NCBI RefSeq assembly: GCF_017311415.1
Contig: NZ_JAEKIS010000005.1
Coordinates: 1 to 64,000, forward strand
Reading direction: 5' to 3'
Length of the DNA stretch: 64,000 bases
Origin: Salipiger abyssi
GTDB lineage: Bacteria; Pseudomonadota; Alphaproteobacteria; Rhodobacterales; Rhodobacteraceae
The first letter of the stretch is position 1; each line of letters starts with the position of its first letter. The notes under the pieces were generated by a model. That model worked only from the letters and a program-made list of their open reading frames with translations. It had not been told where the DNA came from and made no database searches. Position numbers and translations under genes: made by a program. This document shows, one piece after another, positions 37,790 through 47,445 of this stretch.

Positions 37790-39004
37790 ATGGCCATTAT
37801 TTTCGAAGGCGCCGAGGTCGTCCTGCCCGAAGGCACCGCACGCGTGTCGCTGCGTGTCGAGGGCGGGCATATCACCGGTCTCGACAGTGCTCCGGACGGC
37901 GCAAAACGCATCGACGCGCGCGGGCTGACACTGGCCCCGGCGCTGGTGGATGTGCATGGCGACGCCTTCGAGCGCCAGCTCATGCCGCGTCCGGGCGTGT
38001 TCTTTCCGCTCGACATGGCGCTGATGGAGACCGACCGGCAGCTTGCCGCCAACGGAATCGCCACCGCCTATCATGCGCTGACGCTCTCGTGGGAGCCCGG
38101 GCTGCGCTCGGTCGACCAGGCCACGCGCATCCTCGACCGGCTTGCGGCGCTGGAGCCCCGACTGGCGGCGGAGAACCGGCTGCAACTGCGCTGGGAGACC
38201 TTCTGTTTCGAAGCCCGGCCATTGATCGCGCAAGCTTTGGCCGGCGCGCTGACGCCTTCGGTGGCGTTCAACGATCACACCTCCATGGCGATGCTCGACC
38301 CGGCGATTCCCCTACAGGAGCGGCCCTTCGACCTCGTGAACGACTACCCGGCCATCGAACTCACCCGAACCGCCTCCGCAGGAAAGTTCGAGAAACGCGC
38401 CGCGCGCGCCGGCATCGACGCCGCCGCCTATCTGCGGCTGCTGGGCGAGATCTGGGAGCGGCGCACGCAGGTGGCAGACGCCATCGCCGAGGTCGGCGGT
38501 CAGGCGCGCGCGGTGGCGGCTCCGATGCTCAGCCATGACGACACCCAGATCGAAACCCGCGACTTCTATCGCGGCCATGGCGCGCGGATCAGCGAATTTC
38601 CAATGAACGAGACCGTCGCGCGCGCGGCGCGCGAGGCCGGCGACTGGATCGTCTTCGGCGCGCCCAACGCGGCGCGTGGCGGCAGCCATCTCGGCTCGCC
38701 AGGCGCCGCCGATATGGTGGCGCGCGGACTTTGCGATATCCTCGCGTCCGATTACTACTACCCCGCCATGCTCGCCGCCGTTGCGCGGATGCGCGCCGAG
38801 AATCTCGCACCGCTGCACGCGCTTTGGCAGCTGGTCAGCGCCAACCCGGCAAAGGCCTCCGGTCTGCACGACCGGGGCGAGATCGCGCCCGGCAAACGTG
38901 CCGATCTGGTGCTGCTCGACTGGCCCGAGGGCGGCGCGCCCGCGCCGGTTCTGACGCTGCGGGCCGGGCGCGTGGCACATGCAGCACGAGGCTTCGGGCT
39001 TTGA
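37790..39004 (+). CDS. phnM: PhnM, alpha-D-ribose 1-methylphosphonate 5-triphosphate diphosphatase
   Basis: A 404-residue amidohydrolase-superfamily enzyme that removes pyrophosphate from ribose 1-alkylphosphonate 5-triphosphate, just before C-P bond cleavage by PhnJ. Metal ligands are visible in PALVDVHGDAFERQ (HxD/E region near residue 50), AFNDHTSMAML, APMLSHDD (His-Asp-Asp) and FGAPNAARGGSH. The start at 37790 follows AGGGAG. None of the core C-P lyase genes phnGHIJKL is in the window. A methyltransferase gene follows with a TTGA overlap. Confidence 0.93.
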   Translation: MAIIFEGAEVVLPEGTARVSLRVEGGHITGLDSAPDGAKRIDARGLTLAPALVDVHGDAFERQLMPRPGVFFPLDMALMETDRQLAANGIATAYHALTLSWEPGLRSVDQATRILDRLAALEPRLAAENRLQLRWETFCFEARPLIAQALAGALTPSVAFNDHTSMAMLDPAIPLQERPFDLVNDYPAIELTRTASAGKFEKRAARAGIDAAAYLRLLGEIWERRTQVADAIAEVGGQARAVAAPMLSHDDTQIETRDFYRGHGARISEFPMNETVARAAREAGDWIVFGAPNAARGGSHLGSPGAADMVARGLCDILASDYYYPAMLAAVARMRAENLAPLHALWQLVSANPAKASGLHDRGEIAPGKRADLVLLDWPEGGAPAPVLTLRAGRVAHAARGFGL

Positions 39005-39780
39005 TCTGCGAGGCCGCCGAGCGGTTCGAGGGGCTGGCAGAGACCTATGCGCTGCACCGGCCCGGCTATCCGGTGGCGGCTTTTTCCGATCTGACGGCAC
39101 AGGTGGACTGCGCGGCGCGCATCGCGGTCGATGTGGGCGCGGGCCCCGGCAACTCAACCCGCGCGCTGCGCGCGGCGCTGCCGCAGGACTGGCTGGTGAT
39201 GGCGGTGGAGCCCGGGCGCGACATGCGCCGGGTTCTGGCGCGCAGCTTTCGCGACGAACCGCGGGTGCAGGTCGACGAGGGCGCTGCCGAGGCGCTGCCC
39301 CTGCCCGACGGCTCCGCCGGGCTGCTCACCGCCTGCGCCGCCTTTCACTGGTTCGACCGCGCCGCATTTTTCACCGAGGCCGCGCGGGTGCTGGCGCCGG
39401 GCGGCGTTCTGGCGCTGGTGCGCAACCGCCGGGTGTGCTGCCCGCTGGTCGCAGCTTTCGACGCCTATGTCGCCGAACAATCGGTCGAAGTGTCGGATTT
39501 CCAGGCGCGCGAACGCTCCAAGGAGCCCACCGTACGCGATCTGGGCGCGCTGGAGGCGTTCCGCTCGGGCAAGTCGCGCACCTATTCATGGCAGCAGGAA
39601 ATGGACTTTCAGGGGCTGATAGATCTGTATCTGACCCGCGCCACGGTCTGGGCGCTGGTGCGTCGCATGGGGCTGGGCCGGGTGCTGGAGGATCTGCGCG
39701 CGCTCTGCGAGATCCATGGCGGCACCGGACGCTTTACCCTGGAGTGGGAAACCACGGTGAAATGGACCCGGCGGCGCTGA
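39001..39780 (+). CDS. Class I SAM-dependent methyltransferase coupled to phnM
   Basis: A 259-residue methyltransferase. SAM motif I is AVDVGAGPGNSTRAL (near residues 41-55), the acidic motif is VEPGRDM, and the post-core segment ACAAFHWFDRAAFF is typical of the COG2226/ubiE-like group. The predicted start is TTG, overlapping the phnM stop (TTGA); the assignment rests on this coupling and on the first alignable residues (RFEGLAETYALHRPGYP). No function in phosphonate metabolism is known to me. Confidence 0.8.
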   Translation: MICEAAERFEGLAETYALHRPGYPVAAFSDLTAQVDCAARIAVDVGAGPGNSTRALRAALPQDWLVMAVEPGRDMRRVLARSFRDEPRVQVDEGAAEALPLPDGSAGLLTACAAFHWFDRAAFFTEAARVLAPGGVLALVRNRRVCCPLVAAFDAYVAEQSVEVSDFQARERSKEPTVRDLGALEAFRSGKSRTYSWQQEMDFQGLIDLYLTRATVWALVRRMGLGRVLEDLRALCEIHGGTGRFTLEWETTVKWTRRR

Positions 39781-39813
39781 GACGGAGGCCGTAGCGGCCC
39801 CCGCCATGAGAGG

Positions 39814-40884
<1,071 letters not shown>

Positions 40885-41009
40885 GTCTCGTCCTTTCCCT
40901 ATACGCAAACCGACGTAAGGTCACATTGCGGTGGATGCAATCCTCGCCCAGATTGCGCCTAATTATTACGCTTAACGCCTTGCTTTCGCTCAGCTCCCCG
41001 CCAAAAACC

Positions 41010-41028
41010 CTATGCGTTATCCGCATAG
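41010..41028. promoter_or_regulatory. Inverted repeat upstream of the DUF1127 gene
   Basis: CTATGCG and CGCATAG flank the spacer TTATC, about 92 bp upstream of the DUF1127 start. It may be an operator in the promoter region of the stress-RNA locus. The surrounding gap (40885-41120) holds no other recognisable signal, and I could not place a sigma-32-type promoter with acceptable spacing. Confidence 0.4.
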
Positions 41029-41120
41029 CGGCATTGTGGCTTCGCGGGATTGTGCAGTTGCAGCATTTGCCCCAAATTGGTCGCAACACCGCAATAGACC
41101 GACACAGGCAAGTTAATCAA

Positions 41121-41339
41121 ATGGCATACGCAACCGAACAGACCTCCCGCAGCCAAAGCGGTTTGACCGGACGCTTCGCCGATCTCGCCGCGGGTCTGCG
41201 CGAACATCTGGCACGGCGCCGTCTCTACAAGGAGACGTTCCGCGAACTGGCGGCGCTGAGCAACCGCGAACTTGGCGACCTGGGGCTGAACCGCTCGATG
41301 ATCCGCCGGATCGCATGGCAGGCCGCCTACGGCGCCTGA
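41121..41339 (+). CDS. DUF1127 protein, CcaF1-like
   Basis: A 72-residue basic protein of the DUF1127 family. The domain occupies the C-terminal half: RLYKETFRELAALSNRELGDLGLNRSMIRRIAWQAAY. In Rhodobacter sphaeroides the DUF1127 protein CcaF1 (71 residues) is encoded directly upstream of the CcsR1-4 small RNAs; it binds RNA and affects their maturation. This gene has the same length, family and position relative to an array of the same RNA type, so I take it as the functional counterpart. The transcript probably reads through into the array. Confidence 0.88.
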   Translation: MAYATEQTSRSQSGLTGRFADLAAGLREHLARRRLYKETFRELAALSNRELGDLGLNRSMIRRIAWQAAYGA

Positions 41340-41356
41340 CACACAGGAATTGGTTT

Positions 41357-41431
41357 CGAAGGGCTCTCTCCTCCTCCCTGAGCCCTTCGGACATCGGCGG
41401 CGGCCTCACTCCTCCTCCCGAGGCCGCCGCC
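41357..41431 (+). ncRNA. CcsR/cuckoo-type small RNA, unit 1
   Basis: Two hairpins. The first pairs 41357-41365 with 41381-41389; the second pairs 41396-41407 with 41420-41431 (12 bp). Both loops expose CCTCCTCCC. A small hairpin in the linker (41444-41457) separates it from unit 2. It starts 18 bp after the DUF1127 stop codon. The two-hairpin design with CCUCCUCCC loops is that of the CcsR RNAs of R. sphaeroides. Confidence 0.88.
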
Positions 41432-41467
41432 GCAAAGAACAAGGGGCAGAAATGCCCTAGACGACAT

Positions 41468-41540
41468 CGAAGACCCTCTCCTCCTCCCTTGGGTCTTTCG
41501 TGTCAGCGACGGTGCCTCTCCTCCTCCCTGGCACCGTCGC
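41468..41540 (+). ncRNA. CcsR/cuckoo-type small RNA, unit 2
   Basis: First hairpin: 41468-41476 with 41491-41500 (one bulged base); second: 41506-41516 with 41530-41540 (11 bp, perfect). Loops again carry CCTCCTCCC while the stems differ from unit 1. The first hairpin arm (CGAAGACCC) is shared with unit 4. Confidence 0.88.
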
Positions 41541-41571
41541 ACCCTACATCCGGGCTGAACGCCTGACAATT

Positions 41572-41644
41572 TCGGAGCCCCCTCTCCTCCTCCCTGGGGC
41601 CTTCGATACGCGGCGGGGTCTCTCCTCCTCCCTGACCCCGCCGC
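41572..41644 (+). ncRNA. CcsR/cuckoo-type small RNA, unit 3
   Basis: First hairpin: short perfect stem 41577-41581 with 41596-41600, extended imperfectly outward; second: 41610-41620 with 41634-41644 (11 bp, perfect). Both loops carry CCTCCTCCC. A linker hairpin (41655-41659 with 41665-41669) follows. Confidence 0.86.
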
Positions 41645-41676
41645 ACCGAACATAGGGGCCCGATGCCCCACCGGAA

Positions 41677-41748
41677 CGAAGACCCTCTCCTCCTCCCTGG
41701 GTCTTTCGTGACCGCGACGGGGCCTCTCCTCCTCCCTGGCCCCGTCGC
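41677..41748 (+). ncRNA. CcsR/cuckoo-type small RNA, unit 4
   Basis: First hairpin: 41677-41685 with 41699-41708 (one bulge); second: 41714-41724 with 41738-41748 (11 bp, perfect). Both loops carry CCTCCTCCC. A linker hairpin GAGCC-GCGA-GGCTC lies at 41761-41774. Confidence 0.88.
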
Positions 41749-41781
41749 ACACCACAACAAGAGCCGCGAGGCTCACCAGTT

Positions 41782-41860
41782 TCTGGAGCCCCTCTCCTCC
41801 TCCCTGGGGTGTCTGGAAAATCGACGGCGGTGCCCTCTCCTCCTCCCTGGGCACCGCCGT
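41782..41860 (+). ncRNA. CcsR/cuckoo-type small RNA, unit 5
   Basis: First hairpin: 41788-41792 with 41806-41810 (includes a G-U pair), weakly extended; it is the least regular of the ten. Second: 41824-41835 with 41849-41860 (12 bp, perfect), loop CCTCCTCCC, followed by a T-rich tail that ends the array. Confidence 0.85.
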
Positions 41861-41871
41861 TTCCTTTTCTC
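41824..41871 (+). terminator. Terminator of the small-RNA array
   Basis: The last hairpin of unit 5 has a 12-bp GC-rich stem directly followed by TTTCCTTTTCT, so it doubles as an intrinsic terminator. This would separate the array from valS, whose ATG lies 117 bp further on. Confidence 0.75.
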
Positions 41872-41987
41872 CCCCCTGCTCATGACCGCTCATCCGCCGC
41901 AGGACGGCCCGGATTCGCGGCCTTCCCCTTCCCCACGGCTTTCGATAGACGAGACGGGACGACAGATGCAGGCACGGGAAGACACCC

Positions 41988-44900
41988 ATGGCGATGGAAA
42001 AGACATTCGACGCAGGCCAGGCCGAGGCGCGGATCTACGAGGCATGGGAGAAGGCGGGCGCCTTCAAGGCCGGGGCCAACGCCTCGCGCTCTGAAACCTT
42101 CAGCATCATGATCCCGCCGCCCAATGTGACGGGCTCGCTGCATATGGGCCATGCGTTCAACAACACCTTGCAGGATATCCTGATCCGCTGGCACCGCATG
42201 CGCGGCTTCGACACGCTGTGGCAGCCCGGTCAGGACCATGCGGGCATTGCCACCCAGATGGTGGTCGAGCGTAAACTGGCGCAGGAGCAGCAACCCTCCC
42301 GCCGCGAGATGGGGCGCGAGGCCTTCACCGCGAAGATCTGGGAATGGAAGCAGCAATCAGGCGGCACCATCATCAACCAGCTCAAGCGGCTGGGCGCCTC
42401 CTGCGACTGGTCGCGCAACGCCTTCACCATGTCCGGCGCCGAAGGGGCGCCCGCGGGCGAAGAGGGCAATTTCCACGATGCGGTGATCAAGGTCTTTGTC
42501 GACATGTACGACAAGGGGCTGATCTATCGCGGCAAGCGGCTGGTGAACTGGGATCCGCATTTCGAGACCGCGATCTCCGATCTCGAGGTCGAGAATATCG
42601 AGGTGCCGGGCCATATGTGGCACTTCAAATACCCGCTCGCCGGAGGCGAGACCTATGAGTATTTGGAGAAAGATGAAGACGGCAACGTGCTCTTCCGCGA
42701 GGAGCGCGATTACATCTCCATCGCCACCACCCGCCCCGAGACCATGCTGGGCGACGGCGCCGTCGCGGTGCACCCCTCGGACGAACGCTATGCGCCCATC
42801 GTCGGCAAGCTCTGCGAGATCCCGGTGGGGCCGAAGAAACACCGCCGGCTGATTCCCATTATCACCGACGACTACCCCGATCCCGATTTCGGCTCGGGCG
42901 CGGTGAAGATCACCGGCGCGCATGATTTCAACGACTATCAGGTCGCCAAGCGCGGCGGCATCCCGATGTACCGGCTGATGGACACGCGCGGCACCATGCG
43001 CGAGGACGGCAAGCCTTATGCGGATTGCGCCGAGATCGCGCAGCAGGTCGCGCGCGGCGAGCTGGAGCTGACCGAGGCCGAGGCGGATGCGATCAACCTG
43101 GTGCCCGACCATCTGCGCGGGCTCGACCGGTTCGAGGCGCGCGAGGCGGTGATCCGCGAGATCACCGAAGAGGGTCTCGCGGTGATGACCGAGGTGACCG
43201 ACACGCGGCTCGGCGCTGCGGCGGGCAAGGCGCCGGTCGCCCCCGAAGAGGGCGGGGAGGCGCGCGACGAAGAGGCGCAATGGGTGCCCCTGGTCGAGTC
43301 GAAACCGATCATGCAGCCCTTTGGCGACCGCTCCAAGGTGGTGATCGAGCCGATGCTCACCGACCAGTGGTTCGTCGATACCGCCAAGATCGTCGGCCCG
43401 GCGCTCGACGCGGTGAAGGACGGCACGGTCAGGATCCTGCCCGAGAGCGGCGAGAAGACCTATTACCACTGGCTGGAGAATATCGAGCCCTGGTGCATCT
43501 CGCGTCAGCTCTGGTGGGGGCATCAGATCCCGGTCTGGCACACCCCCGGCTTTGGCGGCGAATGGCGCAGCTTCTGCGCCGCGACCGAGGAAGAGGCGCT
43601 GGCCAAGATGCGCGATTTCTTCGGCTTCTTCGGTGAGGATACCGAGTTCCTCCTCGTCGAGGATGCCGCCGCCGCCGAGGATCTGCTCGCCGACCTGCTG
43701 TCGCAGGGCACCGATTACACCGGCGTCGATCAGCGCCGACGCGCGCAGGCGATCCCGGTCTTCCGCGATCCGGACGTGCTCGACACCTGGTTCAGCTCGG
43801 GCCTCTGGCCGATCGGCACGCTGGGCTGGCCGGAAAAGACCCCCGAGCTGGAGAAATACTTCCCCACCGACGTGCTGGTGACCGGGCAGGACATCCTGTT
43901 CTTCTGGGTTGCGCGCATGATGATGATGCAGCTCGCCGTGGTGGACGAGATCCCGTTCCACACGGTCTATCTGCATGGGCTCGTGCGCGACGCCAAGGGC
44001 AAGAAGATGTCCAAGTCGCTCGGCAATGTGGTCGATCCGCTTGAGATCATCGACGAATACGGCGCCGACGCGCTGCGCTTTACCAATGCCGCCATGGCAA
44101 GCCTCGGTGGCGTGCTGAAGCTCGATATGCAGCGCATCGCCGGCTACCGGAATTTCGGCACCAAGCTGTGGAATGCCGCGCGCTTTGCCGAGATGAACGA
44201 GGCGGTGGGGCTCGGGGGCGGCATGCCGCAACCGCAGGCCACGGTGAACAAGTGGATCCTCGGCGAGACCGCCCGTGTCCGCGAGACCGTCGATGCGGCG
44301 CTGGAGGAATACCGGTTCAACGACGCGGCGCAGGCGCTTTACGCCTTTGTCTGGGGCGTGGTCTGCGACTGGTATGTCGAGTTCTCCAAACCCCTCCTGC
44401 AAGGCGAGGATGCGGCGGCCCGGGCCGAGACGCAGGCCACCATGTCCTGGGTCATCGACCAGTGCCTGATCCTGCTGCACCCGATCATGCCCTTCATCAC
44501 CGAAGAGGTCTGGGGCACGCTGGGCGAACGCTCCAAGATGCTGATCCATGCCGACTGGCCGGTCTACACGACCGAGGAGCTTCTCGATCCGGCCGCCGAT
44601 GCCGAGATGACCTGGGTGATCTCGCTGATTGAGGGCGTGCGCTCGGCGCGGGCGCAGATGCATGTGCCGGTGGGGCTCTACGTGCCGGTGCTGGTGAGCG
44701 AAATCGACGCCGCCGGCGAGGCCGCCTGGACCAATAACGAGACGCTGATCAAGCGGCTGGCGCGACTCGAAAGCCTCACCAAGGTCGAGAGCTTCCCCAA
44801 GGGCACGGTCACCGTGCCGGTGGGCGGCGCGGTCTTTGGCCTGCCGCTGGCCGATATCATCGATGTCGAGGAGGAAAAGGCCCGGCTCGAAAAGGGAATC

Positions 44901-45071
44901 GCCAAGCTCGCCAAGGAGCTGGGCGGGCTGCGCGGCCGGCTGAAGAACCCGAAATTCATCGAAAGCGCCCCCGAGGAGGTGGTCGAGGAGACCCGCGACA
45001 ACCTCGCTGCGCGCGAAGAGGAAGAGGCCAAACTCAAGGACGCGCTGGCGCGGCTCTCGGAGCTCGGCTGA
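41988..45071 (+). CDS. valS: Valyl-tRNA synthetase
   Basis: A 1027-residue class Ia synthetase that charges tRNA-Val. The HIGH motif appears as SLHMGHAFN (near residue 52), KMSKS as KKMSKSLGN (near residue 671), the CP1 editing domain lies between about 190 and 430, and a C-terminal coiled coil (about 960-1027, [21 protein letters not shown]) contacts tRNA. Longer than the E. coli enzyme (951) mainly through insertions around 395-430. A GGGAAG ribosome binding site precedes the ATG. Confidence 0.97.
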   Translation: MAMEKTFDAGQAEARIYEAWEKAGAFKAGANASRSETFSIMIPPPNVTGSLHMGHAFNNTLQDILIRWHRMRGFDTLWQPGQDHAGIATQMVVERKLAQEQQPSRREMGREAFTAKIWEWKQQSGGTIINQLKRLGASCDWSRNAFTMSGAEGAPAGEEGNFHDAVIKVFVDMYDKGLIYRGKRLVNWDPHFETAISDLEVENIEVPGHMWHFKYPLAGGETYEYLEKDEDGNVLFREERDYISIATTRPETMLGDGAVAVHPSDERYAPIVGKLCEIPVGPKKHRRLIPIITDDYPDPDFGSGAVKITGAHDFNDYQVAKRGGIPMYRLMDTRGTMREDGKPYADCAEIAQQVARGELELTEAEADAINLVPDHLRGLDRFEAREAVIREITEEGLAVMTEVTDTRLGAAAGKAPVAPEEGGEARDEEAQWVPLVESKPIMQPFGDRSKVVIEPMLTDQWFVDTAKIVGPALDAVKDGTVRILPESGEKTYYHWLENIEPWCISRQLWWGHQIPVWHTPGFGGEWRSFCAATEEEALAKMRDFFGFFGEDTEFLLVEDAAAAEDLLADLLSQGTDYTGVDQRRRAQAIPVFRDPDVLDTWFSSGLWPIGTLGWPEKTPELEKYFPTDVLVTGQDILFFWVARMMMMQLAVVDEIPFHTVYLHGLVRDAKGKKMSKSLGNVVDPLEIIDEYGADALRFTNAAMASLGGVLKLDMQRIAGYRNFGTKLWNAARFAEMNEAVGLGGGMPQPQATVNKWILGETARVRETVDAALEEYRFNDAAQALYAFVWGVVCDWYVEFSKPLLQGEDAAARAETQATMSWVIDQCLILLHPIMPFITEEVWGTLGERSKMLIHADWPVYTTEELLDPAADAEMTWVISLIEGVRSARAQMHVPVGLYVPVLVSEIDAAGEAAWTNNETLIKRLARLESLTKVESFPKGTVTVPVGGAVFGLPLADIIDVEEEKARLEKGIAKLAKELGGLRGRLKNPKFIESAPEEVVEETRDNLAAREEEEAKLKDALARLSELG

Positions 45072-45092
45072 GCCTCAGCAGTTGGAAAGCGC

Positions 45093-45120
45093 AAGGGCCG
45101 GGTCTTTCCCCGGCCCTTTT
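45093..45120 (+). terminator. Intrinsic terminator of valS
   Basis: A 10-bp GC-rich stem (45093-45102 with 45109-45118) ending in TTTTC, 22 bp after the valS stop codon. Confidence 0.9.
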
Positions 45121-45216
45121 CGCATCCCCCTGCCCATCATCTTTCTGAAAATACTCGAAAACCGCCGCGCCGCCGGGCACGGCGCTTGGCATGTGCGCGG
45201 CAGCGCTGCCCGCCGC

Positions 45217-46665
45217 TCAGGCCCGCCAGAACCGCAGCGTGAAGAGCGTGAACACCGCCATGACCTCGAGACGCCCGGTAAGCATGGCAAAGGCCAGCAT
45301 CCATTTCGCGGTGTCGTTGATCTCGGCGAAATTGCCCGCCGGGCCGATCATGTCGCCCAGACCGGGGCCCACATTGGCAAGCGCCGTCGCAGCCCCCGAG
45401 AGCGAGGTGATGAAATCGAGCCCGGTCATTCCCAGCCCAACCGAAAGCACGCCCAGCGACACCACGAAAAAGCCGAAGAAGGCCAGCACCGAATAGAGCG
45501 TCTCGTCATCCACCGTCCGGCCCTGAAAGCGCGGCGCAAAGACGCCATGCGGCGCGCGGATCCGCTTCAGCTGAACGGCGATCGAGGCGAAGAGGATCTG
45601 ATAGCGGAAAATCTTGACCGAACAGGCTGTCGAGCCGGCGCAGCCGCCGATCAGCCCGATGAAGAAGAACAAAGTGATCAGAAACGGGCCCCAGCCCATG
45701 TAGTCCACCGAGGCATAGCCGGTGCCCGAGATGATCGAGGTGATATTGAACAAAGCCTCGCGCACCGCCTGTTCGGGGTGATGCGGAAAGATCGACAGCA
45801 GCGTCACCACCATCACCGAGACCAGCGCAGCGATGGTGTAGAGGAACACCCGCACCTGGCTGTCGCGCCAGATCGCGATACGGTTGCCGTTGATCATCTG
45901 CACATAGCGCACGAAGGGCAGCGCGGCGAGGATCATGAAGACCGAGGCGACATATTCCGCCGGCCCCGAGAACGCGCCGAAACTGGCGTCGTAATTGGCA
46001 AAGCCCCCGGTCGAGAGCGTGGTAAGCGCATGCACCGTGGCGTCGAACGGGTTCATCCCACAGAATAGGTAGGCCACCGCGCAAGCCAGTGTCAGCGCCA
46101 CATAGATGGTCGAGATCGAGGATGCGATCTCGGTCGCGCGCGGCAGGATCTTGCCCATGGTCTCGAAGGCTTCTGAGCGAAAGACCTGCATGCCGCCCAC
46201 CCGCAGCTCGGGCAGGAACACCATGGCGACGACGATGATGCCGATACCGCCCAGCCATTGCAGGATGCCGCGCCACAGGAGCAGCCCCTTGGGCAGCGTA
46301 TCGAGCCCCGAGAACACCGTGGAGCCGGTGGTGGTGAGCCCCGACATGGCCTCGAAATAGGCGTCGGTAAAGCTCGCCTCGGTGGCGCCGAAGATAAACG
46401 GCAGCCCGCCGAAGAGCGGCAGCGCCGCCCAGACGCCCACGGTCAGCAGGAAGGTCTGTTGCAGCGTCAGCCCCTGTTTCACCGCATTGGCGCAGGCCAG
46501 CGAGATGAGCCCGCCGGTGAGCATGGTCACCAGCCCGGTTTCGAGGAACACATGCCACTCGCCCCGCCCTTCGGCGATATCCACGAGCATCGGCAGAAAC
46601 ATGGTGGCGCCGAGCGTGGCGACCAGCAGGCCGATCACATAGGCGACGGGGCGTATGTCGAACAT
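45217..46665 (-). CDS. trkH: TrkH-family potassium uptake protein
   Basis: A 482-residue membrane protein with the four pore-loop repeats of Trk/Ktr channels; selectivity-filter segments are visible as SGLTTTGSTVFSG, TLSTGGFANYD, SIISGTGYASVD and ANVGPGLGD. It imports K+ together with a cytoplasmic TrkA regulatory protein, which is not encoded next to it. The start at 46665 (MFDIRPVAYVIG) begins just before the first membrane segment; the longer frame adds 31 implausible residues. Confidence 0.93.
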   Translation of the reverse strand: MFDIRPVAYVIGLLVATLGATMFLPMLVDIAEGRGEWHVFLETGLVTMLTGGLISLACANAVKQGLTLQQTFLLTVGVWAALPLFGGLPFIFGATEASFTDAYFEAMSGLTTTGSTVFSGLDTLPKGLLLWRGILQWLGGIGIIVVAMVFLPELRVGGMQVFRSEAFETMGKILPRATEIASSISTIYVALTLACAVAYLFCGMNPFDATVHALTTLSTGGFANYDASFGAFSGPAEYVASVFMILAALPFVRYVQMINGNRIAIWRDSQVRVFLYTIAALVSVMVVTLLSIFPHHPEQAVREALFNITSIISGTGYASVDYMGWGPFLITLFFFIGLIGGCAGSTACSVKIFRYQILFASIAVQLKRIRAPHGVFAPRFQGRTVDDETLYSVLAFFGFFVVSLGVLSVGLGMTGLDFITSLSGAATALANVGPGLGDMIGPAGNFAEINDTAKWMLAFAMLTGRLEVMAVFTLFTLRFWRA

Positions 46666-46764
46666 GCGCGCAGCGTTGGCCTGCCCCTTCGCGGCTGTCA
46701 AGCGATGCGCGACCGATTGCGGCGCGGCGCGGTTCACACGCCGCAGCCCAGAGCGCATCGAGGC

Positions 46765-47373
46765 TCAATGCATAAGGACCAGCCGCACCCGCGCATCGAC
46801 GTCCCGCCGCAACCGCTCAGCGTCCCAGCCCCCGCGGCCCCGGAACATATAGCCCTGCCGGATGTCGAACAGCAGCGCCGCCCGTTCGCGTGACGGAAAA
46901 TCGGGCGGCAGCGTGCCTTTTGCTATTTCGCGATCGAAGCGCGCCGCCAGCCGCTTTTCGGTCTCCTCAATGGCACTCTCAACACGTTCGGCAACGCCGT
47001 CCACCTGACCGACCGTGGTCACCACGCTGGAGGCCAGAAAGCAGCCCTTCGCACCGCTTTCATGTTCCGTCGCCATATGAATCACCGCGAGCAGGAAGTT
47101 CCGCACCGCCGCGCCTATTTCGTCTTCCGTCTCGAAGGCGACGATAGGCGCGCAGGAATCCGCCTCGCAATAATGATCGATCGTCTTGAGATACAGCGCG
47201 CGCTTGTCGCCGAAGGCCGCGTAGAGGCTGGGTCCGGTGATCCCCATGGCGCCGGTCAGATCCCGCAACGACGCACCGTCATAGCCCTTGGCCCAGAACA
47301 CCGACATCGCTTCTGTCAGCGCCTTGTCGTAGTCGAAGCCACGCGGCCGGCCAATTTTTTTTGTATCAGTCAA
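46765..47373 (-). CDS. TetR-family transcriptional regulator
   Basis: A 202-residue repressor-type protein. The helix-turn-helix lies at about residues 26-50 (ASLRDLTGAMGITGPSLYAAFGDKRALYLKTI). The C-terminal ligand domain is of the type found in regulators of small reductases. The start appears to be a TTG at 47373 with AAGGTG seven bases upstream, and this start codon lies inside the first of two operator-like repeats, suggesting autoregulation. It is divergent from the thiol-peroxidase-like gene. Confidence 0.9.
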   Translation of the reverse strand: MTDTKKIGRPRGFDYDKALTEAMSVFWAKGYDGASLRDLTGAMGITGPSLYAAFGDKRALYLKTIDHYCEADSCAPIVAFETEDEIGAAVRNFLLAVIHMATEHESGAKGCFLASSVVTTVGQVDGVAERVESAIEETEKRLAARFDREIAKGTLPPDFPSRERAALLFDIRQGYMFRGRGGWDAERLRRDVDARVRLVLMH

Positions 47374-47430
47374 TATATAACACCTTGACGCCTGAAGTGC
47401 CTTGTATTTTATGTATCAAACGATATATAA
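47362..47430. promoter_or_regulatory. Duplicated operator in the tetR/peroxiredoxin-like divergent promoter
   Basis: TGTATCAGTCAATATATAA (47362-47380) and TGTATCAAACGATATATAA (47412-47430) are 19-bp direct repeats, 50 bp apart, 16 of 19 identical. Each contains an imperfect dyad (TGTATC-N4-GATATA in the second). One covers the tetR start codon and the other lies 16 bp upstream of the divergent gene, so one regulator could control both genes. Confidence 0.65.
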
Positions 47431-47445
47431 TTCAGGATATCCGAT

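Noticed and set aside
40979-41015. Heat-shock sigma promoter (CTTG...CCCTATGC) upstream of the DUF1127 gene
   Set aside because: The spacing between the two boxes is about 22 bp, longer than expected for sigma-32-type promoters, so it is not listed.
41357-41860. Regular repeats that could suggest a CRISPR array
   Set aside because: The conserved part is only the 14-base loop, the flanks are self-complementary arms of hairpins, the period alternates between two hairpin types, and no cas gene is near.
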